Counted from the stretch's first letter, positions 1 to 12,016 are shown. The stretch: 64,000 bases of DNA from Galeruca laticollis (GCA_963921935.1 OY998177.1:6847754-6911753), one strand, 5' to 3'. Notes: generated from the sequence alone by a model not told the origin. Translations and numbers: made by a program.

Positions 1-119
1 CATACTTTTGGCTGAAGACACAATTTTATTCTACCTATTTCTTAATAATCAATGAATTACATGTTTCAATTAAAGCTGGCTTGCTGAATAGCCAAAAAAT
101 TATTTCATCACCTATCTAA

Positions 120-880
120 TAGTAATTTGTATAATTTAACCGACTCACATATACTGTGGCTGAGTTGCAAGAGGTGACTAAAATTGGTGACTTGTATACA
201 TTCCGAGGCTTAACAAACCGAAATTAGTCCTAAAATGACGAAAATGTGGTTCTGTAAGAACCATATCACCCGTTGTACTAACTCTGGCGAGCTGAAAATC
301 TATTGGGTTCAATAGGTGCCTTGAATAATATACAATCATAAGATTGGTCACTTGTATGTACTCCAGAGGCTGTATCGTGCTAACAACCTGAAATTTCTTC
401 AGAAATAACCTAAAATCTGATACTTCAAGTACCATAGCACCCGTTGTACTAACTCTAGTGAGCTGAAAATCAATAGGGTTCATCTATTGGACGCCTTGAA
501 CAATATCCAATCATAAAATTGGTTACTTCGGAGGCTGTATCATACTAACAAACCGAAATGTTTCCAAACATTATAAAAATGTGGTACTTTACCATAGCAC
601 CCGTTGTACTGGCTCTGGCTGGCTGAACAGCAATAGGGTCCATTTGTGAGATGTCCTGAACAATATTCAATCAAAAAATTTGTGACTTGTTGCAGTCCGG
701 AGGCTGTATCGTGCTAACAAGACACGTTACGAAAAGTGGCCGACGACAACGACGACATACACGCAGGAGTTTTTTTTAAATTAGTTTTCTCGTGTTCTTG
801 CTGAAAAAAGAAAAAATAACTGAACATTTATTTCTTTAAATTCCAACCAATAATTTTCTCGTATATTAGATAGGAAAAGT
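120..880 (+). repeat. Satellite-bearing repeat, first copy (5' end unclear)
   Basis: Imperfect tandem units of about 165-170 bp. The conserved core (gaggctgtatcgtgctaaca) recurs near 203, 367, 531 and 700. The array is followed by a GAC-rich tail and ends in taggaaaagtaaa at 871-884. The same array-plus-tail layout occurs at 4837-5506 and 5788-6753 and inverted at 7161. I see no coding function; short open frames here are by-products of the repeat. The 5' inverted end seen in the other copies is not recognisable, so this copy is truncated or diverged. Confidence 0.75.
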
Positions 881-887
881 AAAATGG

Positions 888-975
888 TAGGGTATGGGTA
901 AGGATCGAGCCCTTACCATAAAACTACATAACTTTCATAACCTACCGCTTACACCGTTGGGCTACGGCTTCTCGC
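888..975 (-). repeat. tRNA-like sequence (SINE head or tRNA relic)
   Basis: Read on the minus strand there is an A-box-like stretch (TAGCCCAACGGTGTAAGC) and a T-arm-like hairpin with a 6 bp stem (GTAAGG/CCTTAC) around a CTCGA loop. Spacing is roughly right for a tRNA, but no clean acceptor stem or anticodon arm is seen. It abuts the 3' end of the satellite-bearing repeat. A tRNA-derived SINE head or a decayed tRNA is the best reading. Confidence 0.3.
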
Positions 976-2587
976 GAATCTATTGATTAAAATTGCATTT
1001 GTAATTTAAAATGATTTTACAATTCAAAATTTCTTCATAAAAATTCAATTTCTTTCATTTGAGTCAATTAAGTACATACTTTCGTGAAAATAAATTGATT
1101 TTCAGATGCTTCGTCCACAAACCTCCTAATTTTATTTGGTAAAAATATTTTCGATTTTATACCAATTAATCCGTAGGATTTACAATTTATTGCAGCATGC
1201 AAGTTGGGATATTTTGAAATGTCAACATTATTCTTTATGTTTAAAAGATTTGGTAATTGAACAATGTATCCATATGGATGATTGTTTCATTTTATTTTGT
1301 AATTCATCAAAATAAACTATTAATTAATTTTAGATATATGTACTTTTGAAAATCTAAATTGATGGTTGTCAAATTAAGTGTCACTTTTCTAAAAAGTAAC
1401 TTGATTCTATTGGCTTAAACATCTGTATCGTAATAAGAATATATATCATAATGAACCTCATTGTGATACACATTTTATTCTTTTTCTAAGTGTATCATAA
1501 AAATAGGAATAGAAAATAGTTATTTGTAAAACAAGTGTCACAACGACTAGTTTTGTAGTATGAGTGCAGTATACGCAACTAACCACCGCGAAACGGTGGG
1601 TTGGGCAAAAAACGACTATTTACACAATGTTTTTCATGATTCGCATTTATTGAATTTTCTAAATAAAGTAGAAGTACATTATTCCTGTTTTTAAACTACG
1701 AGGAATGGTTTGAATTAAATTTGGCAATTTTGTAGATTCCTGATTAGTCAGATCACAGATGGTTTTACTCAGCACTTTTGACTTTTGACATATTATGACC
1801 GAATAATTCTGTAAATTGTAAACAAACTCTAATGCAAGCAAATGGAGGATGATTATTCGTTTAAAAAAAGCTTCTTCATATATTCTTGCGTCCTATTTGT
1901 ATTATATCATGCACAGAGTGATTTCAGTACTATATCTTTACATAGATATTTCTTAATTTATGCCAAAACTCGAACGTTATGAATACCTATGTTTTTATTC
2001 TATAGAAGGAAAAAAAATTGACAAATGGTTAATGAATAAACGTTTGCGTAGTTAACTTCTCAAAATTTTTCATATATAATTTGTTCCAATTTACCTTTAA
2101 GGCCAGTTAATCTATTAAGTTGCTAACTAGAACCAAGATAGACCATTTTATAATTTGATTCAAATTAAGGTTAAAGCGAAATGTCAAATAAAAATACGTA
2201 CAATAACCAACTCTATGATACTTAAAATTACTAAAAAAGTGTTCAAAGAGATTTAATAGAGACACTGCTAATAATGTTATAATGAAGTCCCTTTTATACC
2301 TACTCGAATTATAAAAAAAATTATAGACGTCGCAAATATGTCAAATAAAATTTTATGTTGGATAAATTTCTCTGTATTCAAAAACATTAAATAGCATTTC
2401 ATGTTCTAAGCCACAGAATAAATACAGGATAATATTTATGTTCACAATATAGTGAACAGATAGAATTACCTATAGTAACATCATTAAGTAAACTTTCACA
2501 TATTTTGAATATATTTTAAATCTACTTTGGTAGATGTTTTAAAACTTTTTTCACGTTTTTTCTAGCGAGGATTAAGAAAATATATAA

Positions 2588-2589
<2 letters not shown>
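976..2589. other. AT-rich stretch without recognisable gene
   Basis: No frame longer than about 60 codons and no transposon domain or RNA gene that I recognise. The sequence is AT-rich with scattered stop codons in all frames. Confidence 0.5.

Positions 2590-2648
<59 letters not shown>
2590..2648. repeat. (TA)n microsatellite
   Basis: About 26 uninterrupted TA dinucleotides, flanked by ATT-rich sequence. Confidence 0.95.
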
Positions 2649-2651
<3 letters not shown>

Positions 2652-4172
2652 AATTATTATTAATGAATGTTCTATGTTTTAATGTATAATTTTAAATTTT
2701 ACCTCCTTCCTTTTTTTACGAATCTCCTTGTATATTTATTTATTATGTTTTATATTTTTCTTATCCGGCTAGCTATAATTATGGTTGAGATTCTTGTTCT
2801 CAGGTAGCGGTTCCCTCAATGTAACATTTATCATTAAAATAAAAAAATTTGTTTGAATGATTTTAATATATCAAATGTAAATTGTCATAATATAAATTAA
2901 ACTTTATAAACCTCACCTCAAAATTATCAGTATTCCTCTGCAACTCAATATTAATTACCATTTAGATGTTATTTTTAAATATTCAATAAATACTATTTTT
3001 ATTATTCTCAAATTGATTTGTATATAGTAAATTACTTATCGTACTGACCCTGTATTTCAAGTAAAAATTTCTACATCTCCATTTGACAACGAGGAATGAT
3101 GGTCATGCGTGTTGGTAGTTACTCTCTCTCTCTAATTCTAATGATTAGGATGTCAACATGTGGTTCTAAATTGTAAATGTGTCCTCAATGTTTTGAAAAT
3201 CAATCCAACCTAACCTATTCTTCATGTATGCCAAATGTTGGTTATGTATTTTTCTATATGGATTAATATTGTGCTGCTTGGAATATTATATAAGGTAAGC
3301 TTCCTTTTTTATATAATTTTCAACAATCCTATCTAAATATATAAAACCCTTAAAACTATTAAATATACAACTAACAAATAAATGCGAATTCAGCTGATTT
3401 ATGAGTGTTCGTTTGTAGGTTAATTCTGATTCATAATATACCTAAATAAAATTCACCAAGTCTTTCTATGGGACAAAATAACATCAGAGCTGCACACAGA
3501 TGTTATATATATGTCGGTAGAAAATGAAATGTTTCTTTTTTCACTTGGAATAAGTAGGTAATATGGCAATTGATATAATTTCCAGTCAATAAATATGATA
3601 CATATCTTACCACTTTCTGGTTTAAAATTACATAGGATGTCTCTCACAGGTTAGTTTCCTCCACAATACTAATATTCTGTTTTTTTTAACTTTCCATTTT
3701 AAATTTACTACTTTTTACAAAAAAAACCAATTTCATCACTTCTGCTGTCTTTTCATCTCATCCTTCCCCAACAACACCGTTTTTAAATTTTTTTCGTCAA
3801 CAAACATTTGTGTTTTATTTCTGTCATTGTAAAGATAATGTCACATGTTTATTCGCGGCTACTATCTATCACTTCACCAATTAAAATTAAGAATTTATTT
3901 GTTCATATACAACGATTATTTACACTATATGCAAACAGTGTAGTAAAGTTTAAACTATTTTTATAAAGATAATTCTGATATACCAAATTTGCTATTGCTT
4001 CTAAATCTTTGTCATTACATTTTTAAATATTGTTAGACTTACATCTATACTATATAGTGTGTCCCAAAATCAATAATTATTATAATATTCTCTAACGAAA
4101 ACATAATAATAAACTTATTACCTATATCCTTTTTTAGTTATGTAACCTTCAATTGGACTTACCAACTTTAGA
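2649..4172. other. AT-rich stretch without recognisable gene
   Basis: Nothing assignable; only short spurious frames on either strand and a small (TC)n run near 3121. Confidence 0.5.
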
Positions 4173-4178
4173 TGGTTT

Positions 4179-4216
<38 letters not shown>
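4179..4216. repeat. (AT)n microsatellite
   Basis: About 18 AT dinucleotides in otherwise unassigned AT-rich DNA. Confidence 0.95.
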
Positions 4217-4220
<4 letters not shown>

Positions 4221-4836
4221 GAGCACTAAATGATTTATACCGTCTATCACTCCTAAGTACTCCATAACAATACGTGTTTCTTGCTCCTTTTGGTAATTTT
4301 AATCGAATTAAAACATTTATTTTTCATTCAAGACACACATTTTTTAAATTTTCTGTTGATTTTTTTGATAGATATTATTTACTTGATATTGCTTGATGAT
4401 TTTAACTATTTATACGTATTTTTACATATTTAATTACAAAGAACAGTACGAAAAACATGTTCGAACTGACACATACGCGCAAAAATACTGATGAAAAAGC
4501 CTATTGAAGCTAAGCAATTACAACGAATATTTGGATGTATTGAAAGCACTATATCCTTTCACACATATTTCATCAATCCAATTTACTACAAGGTGCGAAA
4601 AATTAAGTTGCTAATTTGAATTCAACGCCATCGAGAGTGTTGAGGGTGGACAAAGTTGCAACGCGCGATCTCTGTCAAGGCATATTTTAGTAATGGTCAC
4701 TCAATCGTTGCTACGTTCATGTCCTTTTCAATAATACTCCCAGTGGCCGTATTCCAAGTTGGCAGTCGATTTTTGTATGGTTGAAAGCTGTATGGTAGAA
4801 TAATATTAAAAACAAACGGTTTTGAAAATTAAAACT
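4217..4836. other. Unassigned sequence upstream of satellite-bearing copy
   Basis: No coding potential is seen. The last 30 bases (AAACGGTTTTGAAAATTAAAA-type) are shared with the left flanks of the copies at 5788 and, inverted, 14853. The true repeat may therefore start slightly further out than the inverted end used here. Confidence 0.4.
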
Positions 4837-5506
4837 AACTTTTCCGCACTTATGGACTCCAAAGGCTATATCGCGCCAACAAAGCGAAATTTCTCCAAAA
4901 ATGATCAAATGTAGAATACTGGATTCATGTGACCCATTGTACTGGCTGTGGTGAGCTGAAAATCAATAAGGTTCATTTGTGAGACGTGCTGAACAATATC
5001 CTATCATAAAAGTGGTCACTTGTGTATACTGCGGAAGCTATACCGTGCTAACAAACCGACATCTTTCCAAAAATGACCAAAAATATTGCATATCTGGATT
5101 CATAGGTCCAGTTGTACTGGCTCTGGTCAGCTGAAAATTGGCAGTGTTCATCTGTGAGATACCCTTAACAATATCCAATCATAAAATTGGTCACTTGTTT
5201 CCACTCCGAAGGCTCTATCGTGCTAATAAACTGAAATTTCTCCAAAACCACAGCATCCGTTGTGCTGGCTCTGGTGAGCTGATAATCAATAAAGTTCATC
5301 TGTGATGTACCCTGAACAATACCCAATCACGAAATTAGTGACTTCATGGACTCCAGTGACTGAATCGTGCTAACAACCCATAATTACAAAAAGTAGCCGA
5401 CGAAGTAGCTGAAGAACGTAAAATAACTCAAAAAATCTGAAATTTCAACCTCTTTTGGGGTAAACCAATACTTTTCCCGCATCGTAGATAGGGCTGGCGG
5501 GAAAGT
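4837..5506 (+). repeat. MITE-like element with internal 170 bp satellite, copy A
   Basis: Begins ACTTTTCCGC and ends GCGGGAAAGT, an imperfect terminal inverted repeat. Inside are four diverged units of about 145-175 bp with the core near 4860, 5034, 5209 and 5352. They are followed by a unique tail that contains TTTTGGGGTAAACCAATACTTTTC. The same tail is found in the copies ending at 880 and 6753. There is no protein. This is best read as a non-autonomous DNA transposon that carries an amplified minisatellite. Confidence 0.7.
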
Positions 5507-5572
5507 AATACTAAATCGCTTCCACGAATAGAAAGGGCACCACGAAATATCGGCTTGGGAAGGCTCTGCTCA

Positions 5573-5745
5573 AAGAGATGCAGCTGCTGTTGAGTTTTCC
5601 GTTCGTTATGTGACGCACATCATCCATGAAGACATGCATTATCATCCGTACAAATTTGTGTAGGAGCTTTTACCACATGAATTTATTGATCGAGAGAAGC
5701 AATGCCTTACATTGTTGTAATTTGACAAAATTACATGTTTCGACC
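5573..5745 (+). pseudogene. Mariner/Tc-like transposase fragment (N-proximal)
   Basis: One frame reads AAVEFSVRYVTHIIHEDMHY, then HPYKFV, a stop, then ELLPHEFIDREKQC. This pattern (VRRILHEDLHxHPYK, then QEL) matches the DNA-binding part of the mariner/Tc3-like transposases repetitive in many insect genomes. It is broken by an in-frame TAG and lacks the catalytic core. It lies between two satellite-bearing copies; a C-terminal-like piece of the same type of protein is at 6770-6894. Family assignment is from motif memory only. Confidence 0.4.
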
Positions 5746-5787
5746 TGGATCACCTCAAAAAATAAACGATCTTAAAGATTAAAACTA

Positions 5788-6753
5788 ACTTTCCCGCATC
5801 TGTGGCCCTGAATAATATTCTATTATAAAATTGTTACTTGTATACACTTCAGGGGATGTATCGTGCTAACAAACCGAAATTTCTCAAAAAATAACCAAAA
5901 ATTAAGTATATCTGGATTTATAGGACCCGCTGTACTCGCTCGTCAACTAAAAATCAAAAGGGGAAAATCTGTGAGACGCCTTGAACAATATTCAATCATA
6001 AAATTGGTCACTTTTGTACACGCTGGAGGCTGTATCGTGCTAACAAACTGAAAATTCTCCAAAAATTACAAAATTTTGTTTTTCGAGTACCATAGCACCC
6101 GTCGTACAGGCGTTAGTGCGAAGTCAGTAGAGTTTATCTTTGAGAAGCTCTGAATTATATCCAATCATAAAATTGGTCACTTGTATATACTCCGGAGGCT
6201 GTATCGTGCTAATAAACTGAAATTTCCCCTAAAATGACAAACATATCGTACTTAAAGTACTATAGCACCTGTTGTACTGGCTTTTGTGAGCTGAATACCA
6301 ATAGGGTTCATCAGTGAGATGTCCTGAATAATATTTAATCATAAAACTGGTGACTTGTTGAACTCCGGAGACTGTATCGTGCTAACAAACTGAAATTTCT
6401 CAAAAAATGACAAAATGTCGTACTTCAAGTACCATAGCACCCGTTGTACTGGCTCTGGAGAGCTGAAAATAAATAAGGTTCATCTGTGACATGTCCTCAA
6501 CAACATTCAATCACAAAATTGGTGACTTATTGCAGTCCGGAGGCTGTATCGTGCTAACAAGACATGTAAGGAAAAGTGGACGACGACGACGACGACGACG
6601 ACATACACACAAGATGTTTTTTCTAAAAACCGTTTTTTCGTGTTGTTGTTGATGGAAAACGTAAAAATAACTCAAAAAAAATTTTCAAATTTCCAACTTT
6701 TTTTGGGGTAAACCAATACTTTTCTCGCATATAGATAGGTTGGGCGGAAAAGT
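5788..6753 (+). repeat. MITE-like element with internal 170 bp satellite, copy B
   Basis: Begins ACTTTCCCGC and ends TTGGGCGGAAAAGT. It has five satellite units, with the core near 5843, 6028, 6196, 6367 and 6540, then a (GAC)n-rich stretch at 6572-6602 and the common tail. It is longer than copy A (966 against 670 bp), chiefly because it has one more unit and a longer tail, so copy number inside the element varies. Confidence 0.75.
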
Positions 6754-6769
6754 AAAACATTCGTCTAGC

Positions 6770-6894
6770 TATGGCCCACGATCCCGATATTCTAGAAATA
6801 GTTGAACGAAACTTCAGAAGTAAATTAACTCATGTTGACAATAACGGACCCCATTTGACAACGTATTTAAGGATGTGTAAAAATAAACTTTACA
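6770..6894 (+). pseudogene. Mariner/Tc-like transposase fragment (C-terminal)
   Basis: An open stretch starting at the ATG near 6773 reads MAHDPDILEIVERNFRSKLT and continues HVDNNGPHL to a stop near 6923. The NFRxRL...NNGxHL arrangement resembles the C-terminal end of the same insect transposase family as the 5573-5745 fragment. It lies between copy B and the inverted copy C. It is a short relic with no catalytic residues. Confidence 0.35.
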
Positions 6895-7160
6895 TGTTGT
6901 ACTTGATATTGTTCACAAAATAAATATTTGATTTTAAATTGAATTTCAAAATAAGCAAGCTGCTCTATCCCTCTTTATACTCAAGGTATGTAATACAAAA
7001 GTCAGATTTTGAGTATCATATGTCAAATGGATACATTCTGATATTTTCCATTGTAAAATATGCTTTGGAGAGCTCAAAGGATTCTAAATAGTCTGAAATT
7101 GCTCTGAGCCGAGGCTTCTAATCGGTTTGAAATTAGTTTGAGCACATTTTAGTTGATATT

Positions 7161-7590
7161 ACTTTTCCGCCCAATCCTGTCTAATTTTGTTTTGTAATTT
7201 TTTCTCCTATTTATGTTGTTATCTTTGACCCCTTTCCGTAACTTTTCTTGTTAGCACGATACAGCCTCCGGAGTACAACAAGTCAACAATTTTATGACTG
7301 AGTATTGTTCAGGACTCTCACAGATAGACCCAATTAACTTTCAGCTCACCATAGCCAGTACATCTGGTGCTATGGTATGTGAACTAACACATTTTTGGAG
7401 AAATTTTGATTTGTTAGGACGGTTCAGCATCCGGAGTGTATACATGTGACCAATTCTATGACTGGATATTGTTAAAGGTGTTTCATGTATGAACTGTATT
7501 GATTTCCAGTACAACGGGTCCTAAAAATCCAGAAATACTACATTTTTGGAGAAATTTCGCTATTTTAGAACGATACAGTCTCCAAAGTCT
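7161..7590 (-). repeat. MITE-like satellite element copy C, first part
   Basis: Inverted relative to copies A and B. It starts with ACTTTTCCGCCCAA, then the reverse complement of the tail, then satellite cores near 7250, 7410 and 7565 (ttgttagcacgatacagcc). The copy is broken at 7590 by the Polinton-like element and resumes at 14804. Confidence 0.75.
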
Positions 7591-7802
7591 GTAGTGTTAC
7601 TAGGCGGGTTCTAAACCACTACTTCGAAAAACGTCCGCTAGTCGACGGTGGCGCTGGTGTCGCTGTCGGCGATTACAGATTTCTTTTTTCTGTCGTCCAT
7701 TTTTCGGCAGATTTCTTTTTCTAAATTTTTATTCCAGTAGATTACAGATTTCTATTTTTCTGTCGTCCATTTTTTATCCGTTTGTGCATCGAAAAAAATG
7801 TT

Positions 7803-7876
7803 TGCCTTGAGTGAGATTCGAACCCGGGACCTCATCGTTCCCAGCCTTCGCCGTTACATCTCCGCCATAAGGGCTC
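7803..7876 (-). other. tRNA-like sequence in left arm
   Basis: On the minus strand a tRNA-like order is visible: GCCCTTATGGCGGAGATGTAACGGC (A-box region, given here only as position and shape) followed by a clear B-box-like GGTTCGAATC. The 5' GCCCTTA and 3' TCAAGGC ends pair at about 5 of 7 positions, but the T-stem pairs poorly. It may be a tRNA-derived insertion or an internal pol III promoter. The mirror copy is at 14522-14592. Confidence 0.35.
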
Positions 7877-8227
7877 CACTATATTTTAAATTTGAAATCT
7901 AACTGTATAAGATACAGAGAGTCTGATTTCATCATAGGATGTAATTTTTTCAATTTTTTCTTCAATACTCCTTTGTACCAATATCGTTTTAGTCACTAGA
8001 ACATGTGAATCAAAAAACAATGCGTCAAGCAGTTGACTATATTCAGAATCCTTCATAAGTAGGTAATCGTAGAAAAATCGCTTATTATTTTTAGTGACAA
8101 TCTCAAGGATTTTGATTGGGACTTCTAAATTTCAGAATGAAAAGCGATGGCTTCAATCAACATACGAGTGTAAAAGTGCATTTTTATCGCAATAATATGC
8201 AAAGCATCCTTGCGCATTTTCTTTATA

Positions 8228-8530
8228 TACCGGTGTAGTCATAAAAGATGTGATTTTACACAGAGTATAGTCATAAAGATACTGCATTTTTTATACAGGG
8301 TGTGATCATAAAAGATGCCATTTGTCCTTATATACAGGGTATAGTCAAAAAAGATGTGATGTTCATATATACAGAGTGTAGTCATAAAAGAATCCATATA
8401 TACAGTGCGTAGTCATAAAAAGATGCAATTTTATACAGGGTGTAGTCATAAAGTACCGTATTTTTTATATACACAGGTTGTAGTCATAAAAACACCGTAT
8501 TTTTTCATAAAAGATGCCACAGGGTATATA
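8228..8530 (+). repeat. Tandem array of about 35 bp GTAGTCATAAAAGATG motif
   Basis: Eight diverged units with the core cagggtgtagtcataaaaga recur at about 30-38 bp spacing (near 8230, 8263, 8297, 8335, 8372, 8402, 8435 and 8474). The array is mirrored in the right arm and present again, shorter and diverged, at 10238-10450. Iterated sites near a terminus could bind an element protein, but no function is shown. Confidence 0.8.
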
Positions 8531-9142
8531 AAGATAAGGACATTACAATGAATCTCTGCTATTACTGCTCAAATTTTCATCTGACAAACTGCATTGGTAG
8601 ATTATTTTCACACACACGATGTTACTAGAACGACCACGACAACCACAACATTAACGATAACAACAATGATGACAACGATGACAACGATAACGATGACACC
8701 GACGACAACGACGACAACGACAGCAAATCCACTTTATTCGACAGCAGAGGACACCCAAAGCTTCGCATGCTTGAAATTTGTTGCTCGTACGACTACATTA
8801 TAGTAAAATATGCCGTGACTTAATATATTATTAGACAGATAACACACATCAGAAGTCTATCAGACAGATAGCAGAGGGTTAACAGAATGGATAACAAACA
8901 CACCTCAGACCCACATCAGTTTGACTGCGCTGGTACTAACAAATTTACTGCAACACTCGGTTTATATGAATTATTTTCCAAGAAACAAACAAAAGAGCAA
9001 CATATTTGCAGATACTGATATTAACGGATATCTATCATGATAGAAGAGAACATCTAAGACATCAGGCTTGCACCCAACTAAATTGATATAATTAAGCCGC
9101 TCTTCAAAAAGAACGCTACGCTAATAGAAAAATCTTGAAGCA

Positions 9143-9469
9143 ATGATTTCACAACTTTGTCATACACTGGATGTCATTTTTATCATAGATGCGGTGAAAC
9201 AAGGAGCCAACTTTACCACTCAAGCAGAGGGGCAGCAGACACACATCACAGGGTTAGCACACATACACCACAGACGCACCAGACATTCACCACGTTATAC
9301 GTTTAACATTTTTGGCATCAAACAGTACTCTTTAAAAAAAAATATCAGGAATCTTGTATTTCCGAATTTCATTATGGATCACCCCAAATATTTAGAGGGA
9401 CGTATGATACTGATGGCGATATTGATAATTTTCATAGACATTATAGCTATTTATAATTTAATCACTTAA
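9143..9469 (+). CDS. Small conserved frame in Polinton-like arm (unknown, left copy)
   Basis: 108 codons from ATG to stop, starting MISQLCHTLDVIFII. The C-terminus (about residues 89-107) is strongly hydrophobic (MILMAILIIFIDIIAIYNL), a possible single membrane segment. The same frame occurs in the right arm with one amino-acid change (R to G in the HHRRTR stretch). A third, diverged copy at 10850-11209 is broken by frameshifts. I do not recognise the family. It may be a non-coding repeat that happens to stay open, because near-identical arms would preserve it without selection. Confidence 0.3.
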   Translation: MISQLCHTLDVIFIIDAVKQGANFTTQAEGQQTHITGLAHIHHRRTRHSPRYTFNIFGIKQYSLKKNIRNLVFPNFIMDHPKYLEGRMILMAILIIFIDIIAIYNLIT

Positions 9470-9633
9470 TATAATTAAGCCGCTCTTCAAAAAGAATGCA
9501 ATGCAAATAGAAAAATCTTGAAGCGATAATTACACAACTTAGAGGTACAGTTTTATTGAATATTACTTTTCATTAAAATAGCTATTCTGAAATATTGGTA
9601 TAATTTGAAACGTTAATAATAAACCACCGATTA

Positions 9634-9816
9634 TTATACCAAAATGTGATAAACAAACAATGCACGCTTCTTGAATGAGGAATAATCCAACAGAGGACGC
9701 TTCTGTGTCGAATTCATATAGCTAGGATAAAATTCAGTATAGTTGAAATATGCCCCATTGTAATCATTCTTGGTAAAATCCAACTGCATTCTTTCATTGG
9801 GATACAGGTAGGGAAC
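9634..9816 (-). pseudogene. Short open frame relic in Polinton-like arm (left copy)
   Basis: About 60 codons open on the minus strand without a clear start, including LYPNERMQLDFTKNDYNGAY near the middle. Upstream there is an in-frame stop. It looks like a fragment of a longer Polinton protein but I cannot say which one. The mirror copy is at 12580-12762. Confidence 0.3.
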
Positions 9817-10235
9817 GCATTAAAATATTTGAATGACAATATTCTGTATAGTGGTTGATTTGAGAAGCCGACAAGACGTTGAGCTTAGACCATAAAGATT
9901 ATTAATGTTTCTATATTAAATAGTCCTCTGTATGATACATAAATTAGGTTCATTACAGTATACGAATATTTTTTCAATACAGGGTGTTAAAAGATATTTG
10001 CATCCCTATTATTATTCTGCAGGGAATATCTACGTAAAATATACGAGGCATGTTATGATTAAAATTGATATATACATGGGGTGTTTGTAATTATTAAGAC
10101 TGTAGAAATATGTAGATATAAAAGTTAATGACACACACAGTTTAGTAGTATTTTGAGCGGGATGTCTACGTAAATTATAACAAATATATGTCTGAATATG
10201 ATACTGAGAAACCATCATCGTACATACAGATACCA

Positions 10236-11200
10236 CATTTTTTATACAGGGTGTGGTCATAAAACATACCATTTTTCTTTATATACAGGTGTAGTCAAAA
10301 AGATGTGATGTTCATATATACAGAGTGTAGTCATAAAAAGATGCGATTTTATACAGAGTGTAGTCATAAAGATACCGTATTTTTATATATACAGGTCGTA
10401 GTCATAAAAATACCGAATTTTTTCATAAATGATGCCACAGGGTATATAAAGATAAGGACGTTACAATGAATCTCTGCTATTATTGCTCAAATTTTCATCG
10501 AAAAAACCGCATTGGTAGATTATTTCCACATACAGGATGTTACTAGAACGAGAACGACAATGACAGCAAATCGACTTTATTCGACAACAGAGGACACTCA
10601 AAGCGTTTGCATGCTTGAGATTTGTTGCTCGTACGACTACACTATAGTAAAATATGATGTGACTCATTATATTATTAAACGGATAACACACATCAGAAGT
10701 CTATCAGATAGATAGCAGAGGGGTAACAGAAGGGATAACAAACACACCCCAGACTCACATCAGAAGTCTGTTTGACAGTGCTAGTACTAACAAATTTACT
10801 GCGACACTCGGTTTATATGAATTATTTTTCAAGAAAACAACAAAATGAAGCAATGATTTCACAACTTTGTCATACACTGAATGTCATTTTTATCATAGAT
10901 GTGGTGAAAGAAGAACCAACTTTACAACTCAAGCAGAGGGACAGCAGACACACATCACAGGGTTAGCACACATACACCACAGAGGCACCAGACATGCATC
11001 ACCGTTATACGTTTGACATTTTTGGTATCAAACAGTACTCTTTGAAACTAAATATCAGGAATCTTGTATTGCCGAATTTCATTATGAATCACCCCAAATA
11101 TTTAGAGGGACGTATGATACTGATGGCGATATTGATAATTTTCATAGACATTATAGCTATTTATAATTTAATCACGTTATTTGTATATTCATTTAATATA
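10236..11200 (+). repeat. Diverged direct duplication of inner arm segment
   Basis: This segment repeats the order of 8285-9467: the 35 bp motif array, then the TTCATCxAxAAACxGCATTGG stretch, the Asp/Thr trinucleotide run (much shortened), the TTCGACA/CAGAGGACAC block and the 108-codon frame. It has many substitutions and lacks a block equivalent to about 8990-9130. The duplication is older than the event that made the two outer arms alike. Within it the 108-codon frame is split by frameshift. Confidence 0.7.
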
Positions 11201-11519
11201 GTTATATGATTTTCTGTATTTGTAAATTCTTAAAATTGAACTGTTATATGCTTTACCCAAGTCCCAGTAAGACTACGCTCTTCAGGCACGGATTATTATA
11301 CCGAAATGTGACAACACTTTCGACAACATGATTATAAAACTAACAATTTTAGTAATGGAACTCACAAAATTTTATTCAAATATTGTGATTTGTCTGTATG
11401 GGAGAGAGAATTTACGGTCGACGGGCAGGTAAGATTTTATATGAAAAATAACAATGACATTCTCGGAGGGTCAAAAAGATTTCACCTGCTGTGTGTTACA
11501 TAAAATGTAAGGAATGTAT

Positions 11520-12016
11520 ATGCAATCATAGAATTTGTATCTTCCCATGATGGACGTTATGGTGTTAAAAATCTCATTTCTAGTCCGCGTTATCACAATA
11601 GAACAATTTTCAATGATGATCCGACTCTAAGGAAAATTAAAAAATCTCCATTTTCAATAAACCAATGTATATGAATATGGCAATTTTCGATATTTCCAAA
11701 ATTGGAATGTACGACTTTCACTATAATTTTATGCTTCCAACAATGGGAGCAGTCAATTGTGAGCTATTGTACACAGACACTAACAGTTTTGCTCACCAAC
11801 TTACTTGTAACGATGCATATAAATATTTAATTGACACAAAAATTGACAAATTTGATACATAAGACTACTACACTAATAATCCATACAATATACCTAGAGT
11901 TAATAAAAAATATTATGCGTAATGAAAGATGAGTCTAATGAACAAATCATCACACATTTCGTTGGTCCAAAATGTACGGTTACAAAGTTCAGTGTGGGAG
12001 TAAAGTCGTTAAAGAG
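11520..12016 (+). pseudogene. Protein-primed DNA polymerase B fragment (Polinton type)
   Basis: The stretch reads, across at least one frameshift, NLISSPRYHNRTIF, then FDISKIGMYDFHYNFMLPTM, then the polymerase motif C region LLYTDTNSF (about 11765-11800), then a FDT...Y and KDESNEQIITHFVGPK end. This order matches the palm and thumb of organellar/viral family B polymerases used by Polintons and adintoviruses. Motif C normally reads YTDTDS; here the second Asp is Asn, so activity would be lost even without the frameshift and stops. It runs into the assembly gap, so its true 3' end is not known. Described only as a relic. Confidence 0.65.

Larger units (their letters stand above)
7591..10179 (+). 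repeat. Left terminal inverted repeat of Polinton-like element
   Basis: Reverse complement of 12217-14803 with only a few mismatches seen (for example near 9490, and one codon in the 108-codon frame). It contains a tRNA-like block, an array of about 35 bp motifs, a Thr-rich trinucleotide stretch and a 108-codon frame. Because the right arm begins exactly at the assembly gap, the true arm could extend further. Confidence 0.85.

Noticed and set aside
178..483. 101-codon minus frame with internal repeat (NPIDFQLTRVSTTGAMVL)
   Set aside because: Translation of the 165-170 bp satellite; other copies of the unit do not keep the frame.
8228..8530. CRISPR-like array
   Set aside because: Units are diverged and contiguous, without unique spacers, in eukaryotic transposon DNA.
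8594..8803. 69-codon Thr-rich frame in the Polinton-like arm (mirror at 13593-13802)
   Set aside because: Produced by an imperfect (ACN/GAC)n trinucleotide run; the diverged internal copy has lost most of it.
11250..11320. Possible ATPase P-loop (PSPSKTTLF) in the Polinton-like element
   Set aside because: Single short match, wrong spacing of Gly residues, stops on both sides.
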